This document shows, piece after piece, positions 1-5,593 of a DNA stretch of 5,593 nt. Within the stretch, counting starts at the first letter, position 1. The number at the start of each line of letters is the position of its first letter. The position numbers were made by a program, and so were the translations under genes. The notes beneath the pieces were generated by a model, which ran no database searches, was not told where the DNA came from, and saw only the letters and a program-made list of their open reading frames with translations. The DNA comes from an uncultured bacterium (GTDB lineage Bacteria > Bacillota > Clostridia > Oscillospirales > Oscillospiraceae), in the NCBI GenBank assembly GCA_949288405.1, contig CASEKM010000236.1:1-5593 (forward strand). The letters run 5' to 3'.

Positions 1-246
1 GATCTTCTTGGCACAAAACTGGTAAGCGATGCGCACAGCAAACCCGGATCAGCGGCCCAGAGTGAGGCGGCAAAGGACCTGGAACGTTGGTTCGGACCCC
101 CAGGCGCAGTTCGAAAACCGCACCTGAATCAAATTTCTCCCACTCAGGCCCCCAGTGGGGCCGGATAAAAACGTACCCAAGCACTCCTCGTTTTGCGCGC
201 CGGAAATTCCATGCCCACCCAAAGGGGTAACCCACGTAAATGGGGT

Positions 247-297
247 CCAGGGGGACGCGAATATGGGCGCGTGCGCCCATTTTGAGCGCCCCCCTGG
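247..297. repeat. Nested GC-rich hairpin
   Basis: Two inverted repeats are nested. The outer arms are CCAGGGGG (247-254) and CCCCCTGG (290-297). The inner arms are ATGGGCGC (263-270) and GCGCCCAT (273-280), with a 2-base centre. The fold could form in RNA from either strand. No T-run follows on either side, so a standard intrinsic terminator is not supported. It lies 11 bp from a second palindrome, which suggests a composite repetitive element. Confidence 0.6.
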
Positions 298-307
298 TGC
301 CTCTTTG

Positions 308-335
308 GTTTCTTTCTGGGCACCCAGAAAGAAAC
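308..335. repeat. Perfect 13-bp inverted repeat
   Basis: GTTTCTTTCTGGG (308-320) and CCCAGAAAGAAAC (323-335) are exact reverse complements separated by two bases (CA). The sequence is not GC-rich at its ends, and a compact A/T-ended palindrome like this is typical of dispersed intergenic repeats. From memory, similar TTTCTTTCTGGG palindromes recur in genomes of this bacterial group, but I could not verify that. No gene is attached to it. Confidence 0.65.
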
Positions 336-392
336 TCGCCGCCCGGGGCATGTCCCGAAAGAACAAAAACTTCCCCGGCGGCGAAATATGGC

Positions 393-559
393 CTAGGCCT
401 TGTTTGAAAATTGGAAATGTGCCCGACGGCGAGGGATTTTTTCGCCAGACAAGGCGATTTGACGCGGCAATACTTTGTGTATTGCAAGGAAAATCAACGC
501 AGTATGGCGGAAAAAGACCCGCCGTTTGGGCATATTAACATTTTTCGAACATGGCCTAG
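393..559. repeat. 167-bp imperfect palindromic element, MITE-like or terminator-like, abutting greA
   Basis: The whole stretch is symmetric about position 476. The ends CTAGGCC (393-399) and GGCCTAG (553-559) pair exactly, and the match continues inward through TGTTTGAAAA (401-410) against TTTTCGAACA (542-551), with one G:T-type pair. Further in, GCCCGACGGCG (from 421) faces CGCCGTTTGGGC (ending 531), and TTTTTTCGCC faces GGCGGAAAAA. The exact centre is GCAATAC-TTTGT-GTATTGC (467-485). It has no coding capacity of note. The minus-strand stop codon TAG of greA (558-556) lies inside the terminal CTAG. This fits a non-autonomous palindromic repeat of the MITE or large REP type, which may also end or stabilise the greA transcript. 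Copies elsewhere in the genome are expected but not shown here. Confidence 0.7.
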
Positions 560-1059
560 TACCGGTTCAGAGGAATCTCCCCGGTGTCCTCCCCCTTCTC
601 AATGGAGCGGATCACCGCGTCATAGCCGTAGTTCTCGTTCACCTGGATGTGGACCCGGTCCCCCACCCGCTTGCCCAGCAGGGAGCGTCCCACCGGGGAC
701 TCCTTGCTGATAAGCCCCTTGAGCACATCCTGGCGCATGGTGGTGACGATCTGGTACACCTCGGTCTCGTCGTCGTCCTCCATGTACACGGTGACCTTGT
801 CGTACAGGCCCACCTGGTCCGCCCCGGAGGTGTCGTCAAACACCTTGGCGGTTTTGATCATGTTCTCCAGAAAGCGGATGCGGCTCTCGTTCCGGTTCTT
901 CTCCTGCTTGGCGGCCTTGTACTCGAAGTTCTCGCTCAGGTCCCCGAAGGCCCGGGCCTCCTTCACCGCCTCCAGCAGCTTGGGCCGCAGGGTGATCCGC
1001 CGGTAGTCCAGCTCCTCCCGCATCATCTTCAGATCCTGTCTGGTCAATTCGTTGTGCAT
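556..1059 (-). CDS. greA: Transcription elongation factor GreA/GreB family (transcript cleavage factor)
   Basis: This 167-residue protein is close to the usual GreA length of about 158. Gre factors enter the secondary channel of RNA polymerase and stimulate cleavage of backtracked RNA. Residues 1-75 match the N-terminal coiled-coil domain, including the tip motif GDLSENFEY (39-47), whose acidic residues D40 and E43 correspond to the pair that helps hold the catalytic metal. Residues 80-160 match the C-terminal FKBP-like domain, including ISKESPVGRSLLGKRVGD (117-134). The start at 1059 is chosen because homology begins at MHNELTR and AGGAGG lies 12 nt upstream. An in-frame ATG at 1203 would add 48 residues of antisense racemase tail and hairpin sequence. 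The gene is last in the run, 58 nt after the racemase stop, and its stop overlaps the palindromic element at 393-559. GreA rather than GreB is a family-level guess. Confidence 0.93.
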   Translation of the reverse strand: MHNELTRQDLKMMREELDYRRITLRPKLLEAVKEARAFGDLSENFEYKAAKQEKNRNESRIRFLENMIKTAKVFDDTSGADQVGLYDKVTVYMEDDDETEVYQIVTTMRQDVLKGLISKESPVGRSLLGKRVGDRVHIQVNENYGYDAVIRSIEKGEDTGEIPLNRY

Positions 1060-1071
1060 AGCAGGGAAATA

Positions 1072-1077
1072 CCTCCT
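1072..1077 (-). promoter_or_regulatory. greA ribosome binding site (AGGAGG)
   Basis: On the minus strand a perfect AGGAGG lies 12 nt upstream of the ATG at 1059. It fixes the start at MHNELTR and argues against the longer in-frame start at 1203. The spacing is slightly longer than ideal. Confidence 0.8.
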
Positions 1078-1085
1078 GAAATCAT

Positions 1086-1111
1086 GTGGACGGCGCCTGG
1101 GCGCCGTCCAC
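1086..1111. repeat. Intercistronic 12-bp perfect hairpin between the racemase gene and greA
   Basis: GTGGACGGCGCC (1086-1097) pairs perfectly with GGCGCCGTCCAC (1100-1111). It starts 6 nt after the racemase stop codon in the direction of transcription and ends just before the greA ribosome site. On the minus (genic) strand it is not followed by a U-run. The only T-rich tract (GTTTTATT, 1114-1121) lies on the plus-strand side. As an intrinsic terminator it would therefore act on antisense, left-to-right transcription. For the sense transcript an mRNA processing or stability role is more likely. Confidence 0.7.
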
Positions 1112-1117
1112 GCTGTT

Positions 1118-2224
1118 TTATTGAGTTTCCGGTCCTCCCTTGAAGACCAGGTGGACGCTCTCGCTGCGGGATAAGTATACCAGAGTGGCGTAGCACAAGT
1201 CAAACTCCAAAATGTCGCCCACCTGGATCTTTCTCACGGTGTTCTGCACGTCCACCAGGGTGTGGTCGGAGGAGGCCCCCAGCATGATGAGCCCCGGCTC
1301 CCGGGAGATCAGGTCCTCGCACTCCCCGTAGTCCACCCGGCCCATAGCCAGGAGAGCCCGGCGGCGATGGCCCCGGTCCACATAGGTGCGGGTACGCCCG
1401 AAAGCGTCCACCGACAGCTCGCCCACCGGGTGGGAGGGCTTGGTCTTTACTTCGATGACCTCCGCCCGGAGGGTGAACACGTCCTTATGGAGCTGCGGCA
1501 TGTCACAGCCCCACACCCGGCCCAGCAGGAGCAGCTCCCCCACCCGCAGGTGGTTGATCCGCTTCGGCATGGTGCCGTCCAGCAGCATGTGCACCGAGGA
1601 GGAGGCCCCGCCGGAGATGACCTCCAGGCGGCGACCGATGGCCGCCTCTACCTGTTCGGCGGCGGCGATGAGCTCCTCCATCTTCTCGGGGGTGGCCTGG
1701 ACCGAGCCGTAGCAGCCCAGGTTGGTGCCCACCCCCAGCAGGTCCAGGTTCTCCAGCTTCTCTTCCACCTCCAGGGCGGCGGAGATGAGCTCCTCCCGGT
1801 CCCAGAAGCCCTCCCGCAGGTCCCCCAGGTCCACCATCAAAATCACCTTGTGGCGCACCCCAGCCCGGGCGGCGGCCTCCTCGGTGGCCCGGAGGACGGA
1901 CCATTCGCTCTGCAGGCTGATGTCCGCCCACCGCACCAGCTCGTCCACCTCGCTGAGCATGGGGATGCGGATCATCAGCAGGGGGGTCTTTACCCCCGCC
2001 CGGCGCATGTGCCGCAGCTGCTCCAGCCGGGAGGAGCCGATGCTGTCCAGCCCCGCCCGGTCATAGATCTTCGCCGCCTCCGGCATGGCGGAGAACCCCT
2101 TTACGATCCCGGACAGCTTTAGGCCAGAAACCTGGCAGCGCTCTTGGAGCGCTGCCAGGTTTTCCTGCAGTTTGCCGAGATCGATCTCTAACTGGGGGTA
2201 ATGATCGTATCTCTCGTCTCTCAT
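1118..2224 (-). CDS. orr: Alanine/ornithine racemase family PLP-dependent enzyme, probable ornithine racemase
   Basis: The 368-residue protein has the alanine-racemase N-terminal fold (fold-type III PLP barrel) followed by a beta domain. The probable PLP lysine is K42 in SGIVKGF. Other family landmarks are RIPMLSE (86-92), DLGDLREG (132-139), GVGTNLGCYG (164-173), SGGASSS (204-210, the expected phosphate-binding region), LRVGE (226-230) and LGASSDHTL (315-323). This pattern follows clostridial ornithine racemase (Orr) rather than Alr. In Clostridium sticklandii, Orr converts L- to D-ornithine for ornithine aminomutase. Substrate cannot be read from sequence, and lysine or alanine remain possible. 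The start is the only good ATG. Its ribosome site is weak (GAGAG, about 10 nt upstream), which suggests translational coupling to the carrier gene just upstream. The product has about seven extra N-terminal residues compared with Orr. A perfect 16-bp inverted repeat lies within codons 21-33. Confidence 0.82.
   Translation of the reverse strand: MRDERYDHYPQLEIDLGKLQENLAALQERCQVSGLKLSGIVKGFSAMPEAAKIYDRAGLDSIGSSRLEQLRHMRRAGVKTPLLMIRIPMLSEVDELVRWADISLQSEWSVLRATEEAAARAGVRHKVILMVDLGDLREGFWDREELISAALEVEEKLENLDLLGVGTNLGCYGSVQATPEKMEELIAAAEQVEAAIGRRLEVISGGASSSVHMLLDGTMPKRINHLRVGELLLLGRVWGCDMPQLHKDVFTLRAEVIEVKTKPSHPVGELSVDAFGRTRTYVDRGHRRRALLAMGRVDYGECEDLISREPGLIMLGASSDHTLVDVQNTVRKIQVGDILEFDLCYATLVYLSRSESVHLVFKGGPETQ
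2128..2162. repeat. Perfect 16-bp inverted repeat inside the racemase coding region
   Basis: AAACCTGGCAGCGCTC (2128-2143) and GAGCGCTGCCAGGTTT (2147-2162) are exact reverse complements around a 3-base centre. In mRNA this is a long hairpin starting about 62 nt after the racemase start codon, encoding residues around NLAALQERCQV. The sense strand has only TTTCT after the stem, so it is at best a weak terminator. It may affect translation or mRNA stability, or may be a coincidence of codon choice. Confidence 0.75.
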
Positions 2225-2242
2225 ATTGTGTGTGCTCTCAAA

Positions 2243-2311
2243 TCAGACAGCAGCCTTGCGCTTCTTGTAGGGCTTGTTGTCCATGTCCTTCAGGGTCCAG
2301 CCGAACCAGGC
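2243..2311 (-). other. Out-of-frame remnant of the nhaC C-terminus
   Basis: Shifting frame at about 2311-2313 on the minus strand continues the carrier reading for 22 codons. The translation starts AWFGWTLKDMD, ends KKRKAAV, and stops at TGA (2245-2243). An amphipathic, basic cytosolic tail is what one expects at the end of such a transporter, whereas the actual frame gives only PGSAGP before TGA at 2292-2290. Adding one base near GCGCGCC, for example restoring GCC GCC TGG, joins the two. With that repair the gene would end 18 nt before the racemase start, the usual spacing of a coupled pair. Confidence 0.75.
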
Positions 2312-3750
2312 GCGTTGATTACGGGCATCAGCCAGTTGAACATGGCAAACATGCCGTACTCGGGAACGGTGATGTTCAGGGTGTTCTCGATGTACACGCC
2401 GCAGGTGTTCCAGGGCACCAGAGCGGAGGTGACGGTGCCGGCGCCCTCAAGGGCAGAGGACAGGACGGAGGGGTGCAGGCCCATCTTGCGGTACTCCTCG
2501 GCGTACATACGGCCGGGGACCACGATGGAGATGTACTGCTCGGGCATGGTCATGGAGATGTACTGCTCGGGCATGGTCATGTTGGACAGTACGCAGGTGA
2601 CCTCGGTGACGGTGACCAGGGCAGCGGGGCTCTTGGCCAGCTTCTTGATCTGGTTGACCACCACTTCCAGCTGGTGGGTACCCTCCATAATGCCGCCGAA
2701 CATCATGGCGATGATGGTCATGGCCACGGAGGACATCATGTTCTTGATGCCGCCGCTCTCCAGCAGGGTGACCATGGTCTCATAGGTCTCGGCGCTCAGA
2801 GAGCTCTGGAGCAGAGCGTGCATGTCGTCGGTGAAGGAGAAGCCGTTCATGCCGAAGGCGAACAGGGTGCCGGGGTCGCAGTTGCCGGGCTGGAAGATAA
2901 TGCCCACAATGGCGCCCACAAAGATGCCCAGGGTAATGCCGGGGATGGCGGGCATCTTCATAGCCACCGCCACAATGACCACCACGGGGGGCAGCAGCAG
3001 AACGGGGTTGATATGGAACACGCCGCCATGGGCAATGTTCAGGGCGTTGGCGAACTCGGTCACGCGGCTCAGGTCCGCGTCGCCGCCGTGGTACTGGGTG
3101 ACGCCCAGCACACCGAAGAAGATGATACAAATGACATAGGTAATGGCCGTGGGCAGCATCATGGCCTTCACGTGAGCCATTACGTCGGTACCAGCCATGG
3201 CGGGCGCCAGGTTGGTGGTGTCAGACAGGGGGGACATCTTGTCGCCGAAGTAGGCGCCAGAGAGGATCGCGCCGGCGGTCATGCCGGGGTTCATGCCCAG
3301 GCCGAAGCCGATGCCCATCAGGGCCACGCCCATGGTGCCCATGGTGCCCCAGGAGGTACCGGTGGCCAGGGAGGTGATGGAGCAGATCAGCAGGGTGGCG
3401 ATGAAGAAGATGGTGGGATGCATCAGCTGCAGGCCGTAGTAGATCATGGTGGGCACCACGCCCGCGTTGACCCACACGCCGATCAGGATGCCGACGATGA
3501 TCAGGATACAAACCGACTGGAGGGCCTTGTAAATGCCGTCCAGCATCATCTTCTCAATGTCTTCCCACTTGTGGCCCAGATACAGAGCCATAATGGCGGC
3601 CACACACACGCCCACGAACATGGGCACGTGCACGTCCGCACCGTAAATCACGATGCCGATGGCCAGTACGGCGATCAACAGCACCAGGGTGATCAGGGCT
3701 TCAAATACCTTTGGCATTCGGGGCTCTCTGGATTTCTTTGCCTCACTCAT
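2290..3750 (-). CDS. nhaC: NhaC-family Na+/H+ antiporter-like carrier, frameshifted at its 3' end
   Basis: This 486-residue inner-membrane protein has many hydrophobic segments, for example 16-37, 41-58, 79-105, 113-130, 198-216, 249-265, 271-287 and 338-355. NhaC-family signatures include GTSWGTMGTMGVALMGIG (131-148) and SGAYFGDKMSPLSDTTNLA (164-182). Near the C-terminus come SNMTMPEQYIS and VPGRMYAEEY, then GAGTVTSALVPWNTCG (436-451). Family members exchange Na+ for H+, and some move organic acids or amino-acid-linked substrates. Adjacency to an ornithine-racemase-like gene suggests amino acid transport, but this is inference. Two anomalies stand out: MTMPEQYIS is duplicated exactly (391-399 and 400-408), and a one-base loss after N479/A480 replaces the natural 22-residue tail with PGSAGP. 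The start at 3750 has AAAGG 13 nt upstream and begins a plausible basic cytosolic N-terminus. The gene may be functional, a mutant allele or an assembly error. Confidence 0.85.
   Translation of the reverse strand: MSEAKKSREPRMPKVFEALITLVLLIAVLAIGIVIYGADVHVPMFVGVCVAAIMALYLGHKWEDIEKMMLDGIYKALQSVCILIIVGILIGVWVNAGVVPTMIYYGLQLMHPTIFFIATLLICSITSLATGTSWGTMGTMGVALMGIGFGLGMNPGMTAGAILSGAYFGDKMSPLSDTTNLAPAMAGTDVMAHVKAMMLPTAITYVICIIFFGVLGVTQYHGGDADLSRVTEFANALNIAHGGVFHINPVLLLPPVVVIVAVAMKMPAIPGITLGIFVGAIVGIIFQPGNCDPGTLFAFGMNGFSFTDDMHALLQSSLSAETYETMVTLLESGGIKNMMSSVAMTIIAMMFGGIMEGTHQLEVVVNQIKKLAKSPAALVTVTEVTCVLSNMTMPEQYISMTMPEQYISIVVPGRMYAEEYRKMGLHPSVLSSALEGAGTVTSALVPWNTCGVYIENTLNITVPEYGMFAMFNWLMPVINAPGSAGP
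2525..2581. repeat. 27-bp exact tandem duplication inside nhaC
   Basis: Bases 2528-2554 and 2555-2581 are identical, and the 27-bp periodicity starts at 2525. The unit is nine codons, so frame is kept, and it encodes MTMPEQYIS twice in a row. A single copy fits the conserved family motif before SIVVPGRMY, so the second copy is an insertion of nine residues. The copies do not differ at any base, which indicates a recent event or an assembly error. Confidence 0.9.
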
Positions 3751-3780
3751 GGATCATTACCAACCTTTCTTTCAATACTT

Positions 3781-3834
3781 TGCATAGCTTTGCATGACAT
3801 TGCATTGGCTTGCTTTGGCTTTGCATTTCTGCAT
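3781..3834. repeat. Decamer ladder of TGCAT motifs upstream of nhaC
   Basis: TGCAT occurs at 3781, 3791, 3801, 3822 and 3830, with a degenerate TGCTT at 3811. The first four are exactly 10 bp apart, and three carry the longer form CTTTGCAT. Spacing of one helical turn puts the motifs on the same DNA face. This would suit cooperative binding of a regulator, or it may be a decayed tandem repeat. It ends about 30 bp before the nhaC start. Confidence 0.6.
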
Positions 3835-3899
3835 TTTTTGATTCAGCGTTGGAACTCCTGGATTTGGGCTATCCCCTGTTTGATACCTCCTCTCCTCTC

Positions 3900-3926
3900 A
3901 TATTACAACCCACACAGCTGGTGCAA
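3900..3926 (-). promoter_or_regulatory. Weak candidate promoter for nhaC-orr-greA
   Basis: On the minus strand TTGCAC (3926-3921) and TAATAT (3905-3900) resemble -35 and -10 boxes with a 15-bp spacer, which is short of the ideal 17. The TAATAT is a good -10 match in otherwise GC-rich sequence, and the position just downstream of the palindromes is sensible. Transcripts would have a leader of roughly 145 nt containing the TGCAT ladder. Confidence 0.3.
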
Positions 3927-3938
3927 GTCCGGGCCTTT

Positions 3939-3984
3939 GGGCGTATCTCAGCGGTTCGGCGCCCCGGACCGCTCAGATACGCCC
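3939..3984. repeat. 16-bp inverted repeat downstream of argD
   Basis: GGGCGTATCTCAGCGG (3939-3954) and CCGCTCAGATACGCCC (3969-3984) pair with a single mismatch around a 14-base loop that itself contains GGCGCC. On the minus strand the stem is followed by AAAGGCCC, not a U-run, so it is not a standard terminator. It may mark the end of the argD mRNA, or be a dispersed palindromic repeat. Confidence 0.65.
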
Positions 3985-3985
3985 C

Positions 3986-4010
3986 GGGGCGCGCTTTTGG
4001 GGCGCGCCCC
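3986..4010. repeat. GC-only hairpin directly adjoining the 3939-3984 palindrome
   Basis: GGGGCGCGC (3986-3994) pairs perfectly with GCGCGCCCC (4002-4010) around a 7-base loop TTTTGGG. It lies about 60 nt past the argD stop and only one base from the next palindrome, so the two could stack or act as one unit. No U-tract follows on the minus strand. Confidence 0.6.
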
Positions 4011-4069
4011 GAGGCCCAGGATCTCACCCGGCATCAAAAATCGTCAGATGGACAATGCGGGATGCGATC

Positions 4070-5293
<1,224 letters not shown>

Positions 5294-5302
5294 GGGAATC
5301 GT

Positions 5303-5310
5303 CCTCCTTT
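5303..5310 (-). promoter_or_regulatory. argD ribosome binding site (AAAGGAGG)
   Basis: On the minus strand AAAGGAGG lies 9 nt before the ATG at 5293. The strong match and good spacing fix the argD start and suggest independent, efficient initiation. Confidence 0.85.
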
Positions 5311-5334
5311 ATAATCATGATACGTCTATTCCTG

Positions 5335-5359
5335 CCCGGGGCGGGAGCCCCGCCCCGGG
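5335..5359. repeat. Intercistronic hairpin between argB and argD
   Basis: CCCGGGGCGGG (5335-5345) pairs perfectly with CCCGCCCCGGG (5349-5359) around AGC. All stem bases are G or C. It lies 25 nt after the argB stop and about 25 nt before the argD ribosome site. The sense strand after the stem reads CAGGAATAG with no U-run, so readthrough is expected. It may protect the argB mRNA end or reduce argD expression by partial pausing. Confidence 0.7.
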
Positions 5360-5383
5360 ACCTCTCCCAATGGCGCTGGGGGA

Positions 5384-5593
5384 TTATTTCCACTTGATGC
5401 CCACGCTGGGGGCGTCCTTGCCCACGGTGGTGCCGATACCCTCGTCGGTGAAGGCCTCGTACAGGATGCTGTGGGGTTTTCTTCCGTCAATGATGTGGAC
5501 GATGGTGACGCCCTCCTCAATGGCCTGGACACAGCAGTCCACCTTGGGAATCATGCCGCCGGCGATGGTGCCCTGATCCTTCAGGCCCTGCAC
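5384..5593 (-). CDS. argB: Acetylglutamate kinase, C-terminal 69 residues (5' end outside window)
   Basis: This is the end of an amino-acid-kinase-fold protein that phosphorylates N-acetylglutamate, the second step of ornithine synthesis. The fragment contains GGMIPKVDCC (residues 12-21 of the visible part), whose lysine is the conserved ATP-phosphate-binding lysine of ArgB. HIIDGRKPHSILYEAFTDEG then follows, a strong family signature ahead of the final IGT strand. The frame is open to the window edge and the full protein is usually near 290 residues, so roughly three quarters is missing. The codon at the very edge is GTG but is internal and should not be taken as a start. The gene lies 90 nt upstream of argD in the same direction, consistent with an arg operon. 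The fragment is too short to judge arginine feedback control, which depends on the missing N-terminal helix. Confidence 0.93.
   Translation of the reverse strand: MQGLKDQGTIAGGMIPKVDCCVQAIEEGVTIVHIIDGRKPHSILYEAFTDEGIGTTVGKDAPSVGIKWK

Larger units (their letters stand above)
1..392. other. Gene-free region downstream of greA, palindrome-rich
   Basis: I find no protein in these 392 bases that I recognise. Long open frames exist on both strands, but their translations are rich in Pro, Gly, Trp and Cys, match no family I know, and mostly run through inverted repeats. There is no tRNA cloverleaf and no rRNA-like sequence. What the stretch does hold is palindromic DNA: a nested hairpin at 247-297 and a perfect inverted repeat at 308-335, followed directly by the larger element at 393-559. 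A plus-strand frame is open from base 1 to a stop near 170 and could be the tail of a gene entering from the left, but nothing supports that beyond the lack of stops. The best reading is intergenic, repeat-derived sequence beyond the end of the greA transcription unit. Confidence 0.6.
3751..4069. other. 319-bp intergenic region between argD and nhaC
   Basis: No convincing gene lies here. From the argD side it contains two adjacent GC-rich palindromes (3986-4010 and 3939-3984), a weak candidate promoter (3900-3926), a purine-rich tract including AGGAGG near 3886-3891 with no start codon after it, and an array of TGCAT motifs (3781-3834) leading to the nhaC ribosome site. The gap is long compared with the others in the window (18-90 nt). 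This suggests that nhaC-orr-greA can be transcribed separately from argBD. The minus strand also encodes a 20-codon open frame (3834-3772) overlapping the motif array, but it has no well-placed ribosome site. Confidence 0.65.

Noticed and set aside
1..170. Plus-strand open frame from the window edge to a stop near 170, as a possible gene tail
   Set aside because: It is only 56 codons, the translation matches no family I recognise, and an open frame of this size is not rare in GC-rich DNA. The neighbouring repeats suggest non-coding sequence.
49..366. Minus-strand 105-codon open frame in the repeat region
   Set aside because: It reads through the exact palindrome at 308-335 and the nested hairpin at 247-297, has a composition unlike the real genes, and lacks a convincing ribosome site.
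1060..1203. N-terminal extension of greA from the ATG at 1203
   Set aside because: The extra 48 residues read through the hairpin and the racemase end out of frame, with no GreA homology. AGGAGG at 1072-1077 supports the start at 1059.
3745..3757. Short overlapping ATG (MIHE stop) just before the nhaC start
   Set aside because: It sits at better ribosome spacing than the nhaC ATG, but a 4-codon frame overlapping the start is probably incidental, with nothing to show that it is used.
3772..3834. 20-codon leader peptide (MQKCKAKASQ...) before nhaC
   Set aside because: There is no ribosome site at usable distance (the nearest AGGAG is about 20 nt away), and the frame is explained by the TGCAT repeat array. 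No run of a single regulatory codon is present.
3918..3935. GGTGCAAGTCC on the plus strand as part of a cobalamin riboswitch
   Set aside because: The conserved GCCACTG box and upstream GGGAA element are missing, and no plus-strand gene follows. The match is short enough to be chance.

Overview
The window looks like chromosomal DNA from a GC-rich, anaerobic gut Firmicute, probably Oscillospiraceae (Flavonifractor/Lawsonibacter/Intestinimonas-like). This is inferred from the high GC content, purine-rich AGGAGG-type ribosome sites, clostridial-type protein sequences and GC-rich palindromic intergenic repeats. No database search was possible, so the genus is a guess. All five recognisable genes lie on the minus strand, so transcription runs from right to left.

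In transcription order: (1) the 3' end of argB (acetylglutamate kinase, 5384-5593, cut by the window edge); (2) argD (acetylornithine aminotransferase, 4070-5293), 90 nt downstream of argB with a GC-rich hairpin between them; (3) a 319-bp gap (3751-4069) with two stacked GC-rich palindromes, a weak candidate promoter, and a ladder of TGCAT motifs about 10 bp apart; (4) an NhaC-family Na+/H+ antiporter-like carrier (2290-3750), which has a 27-bp in-frame tandem duplication in a conserved motif and an apparent one-base deletion that removes its natural C-terminus; (5) an alanine/ornithine-racemase-family PLP enzyme (1118-2224); (6) a GreA/GreB-type transcript cleavage factor (556-1059). The last 555 bp of the window carry no convincing gene. 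They hold palindromic sequence, including a 167-bp element (393-559) that is symmetric end to end and whose terminal CTAG supplies the greA stop codon.

The genes make partial sense together. ArgB and ArgD are consecutive enzymes of ornithine synthesis (N-acetylglutamate to N-acetylornithine). The racemase resembles clostridial ornithine racemase, which makes D-ornithine from L-ornithine. An NhaC-type carrier next to such a racemase recalls the ornithine-fermentation clusters of clostridia, so the carrier/racemase pair may handle ornithine or a related amino acid. No ornithine aminomutase or thiolase genes are visible here. GreA is a housekeeping factor with no obvious metabolic link.

No clearly new multi-gene system is present. 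The items most worth a second look are the damaged nhaC gene, the 167-bp palindromic element at the greA stop, the TGCAT ladder upstream of nhaC, the long perfect inverted repeat inside the racemase gene, and the recurrence of strong hairpins without U-tracts at gene junctions.
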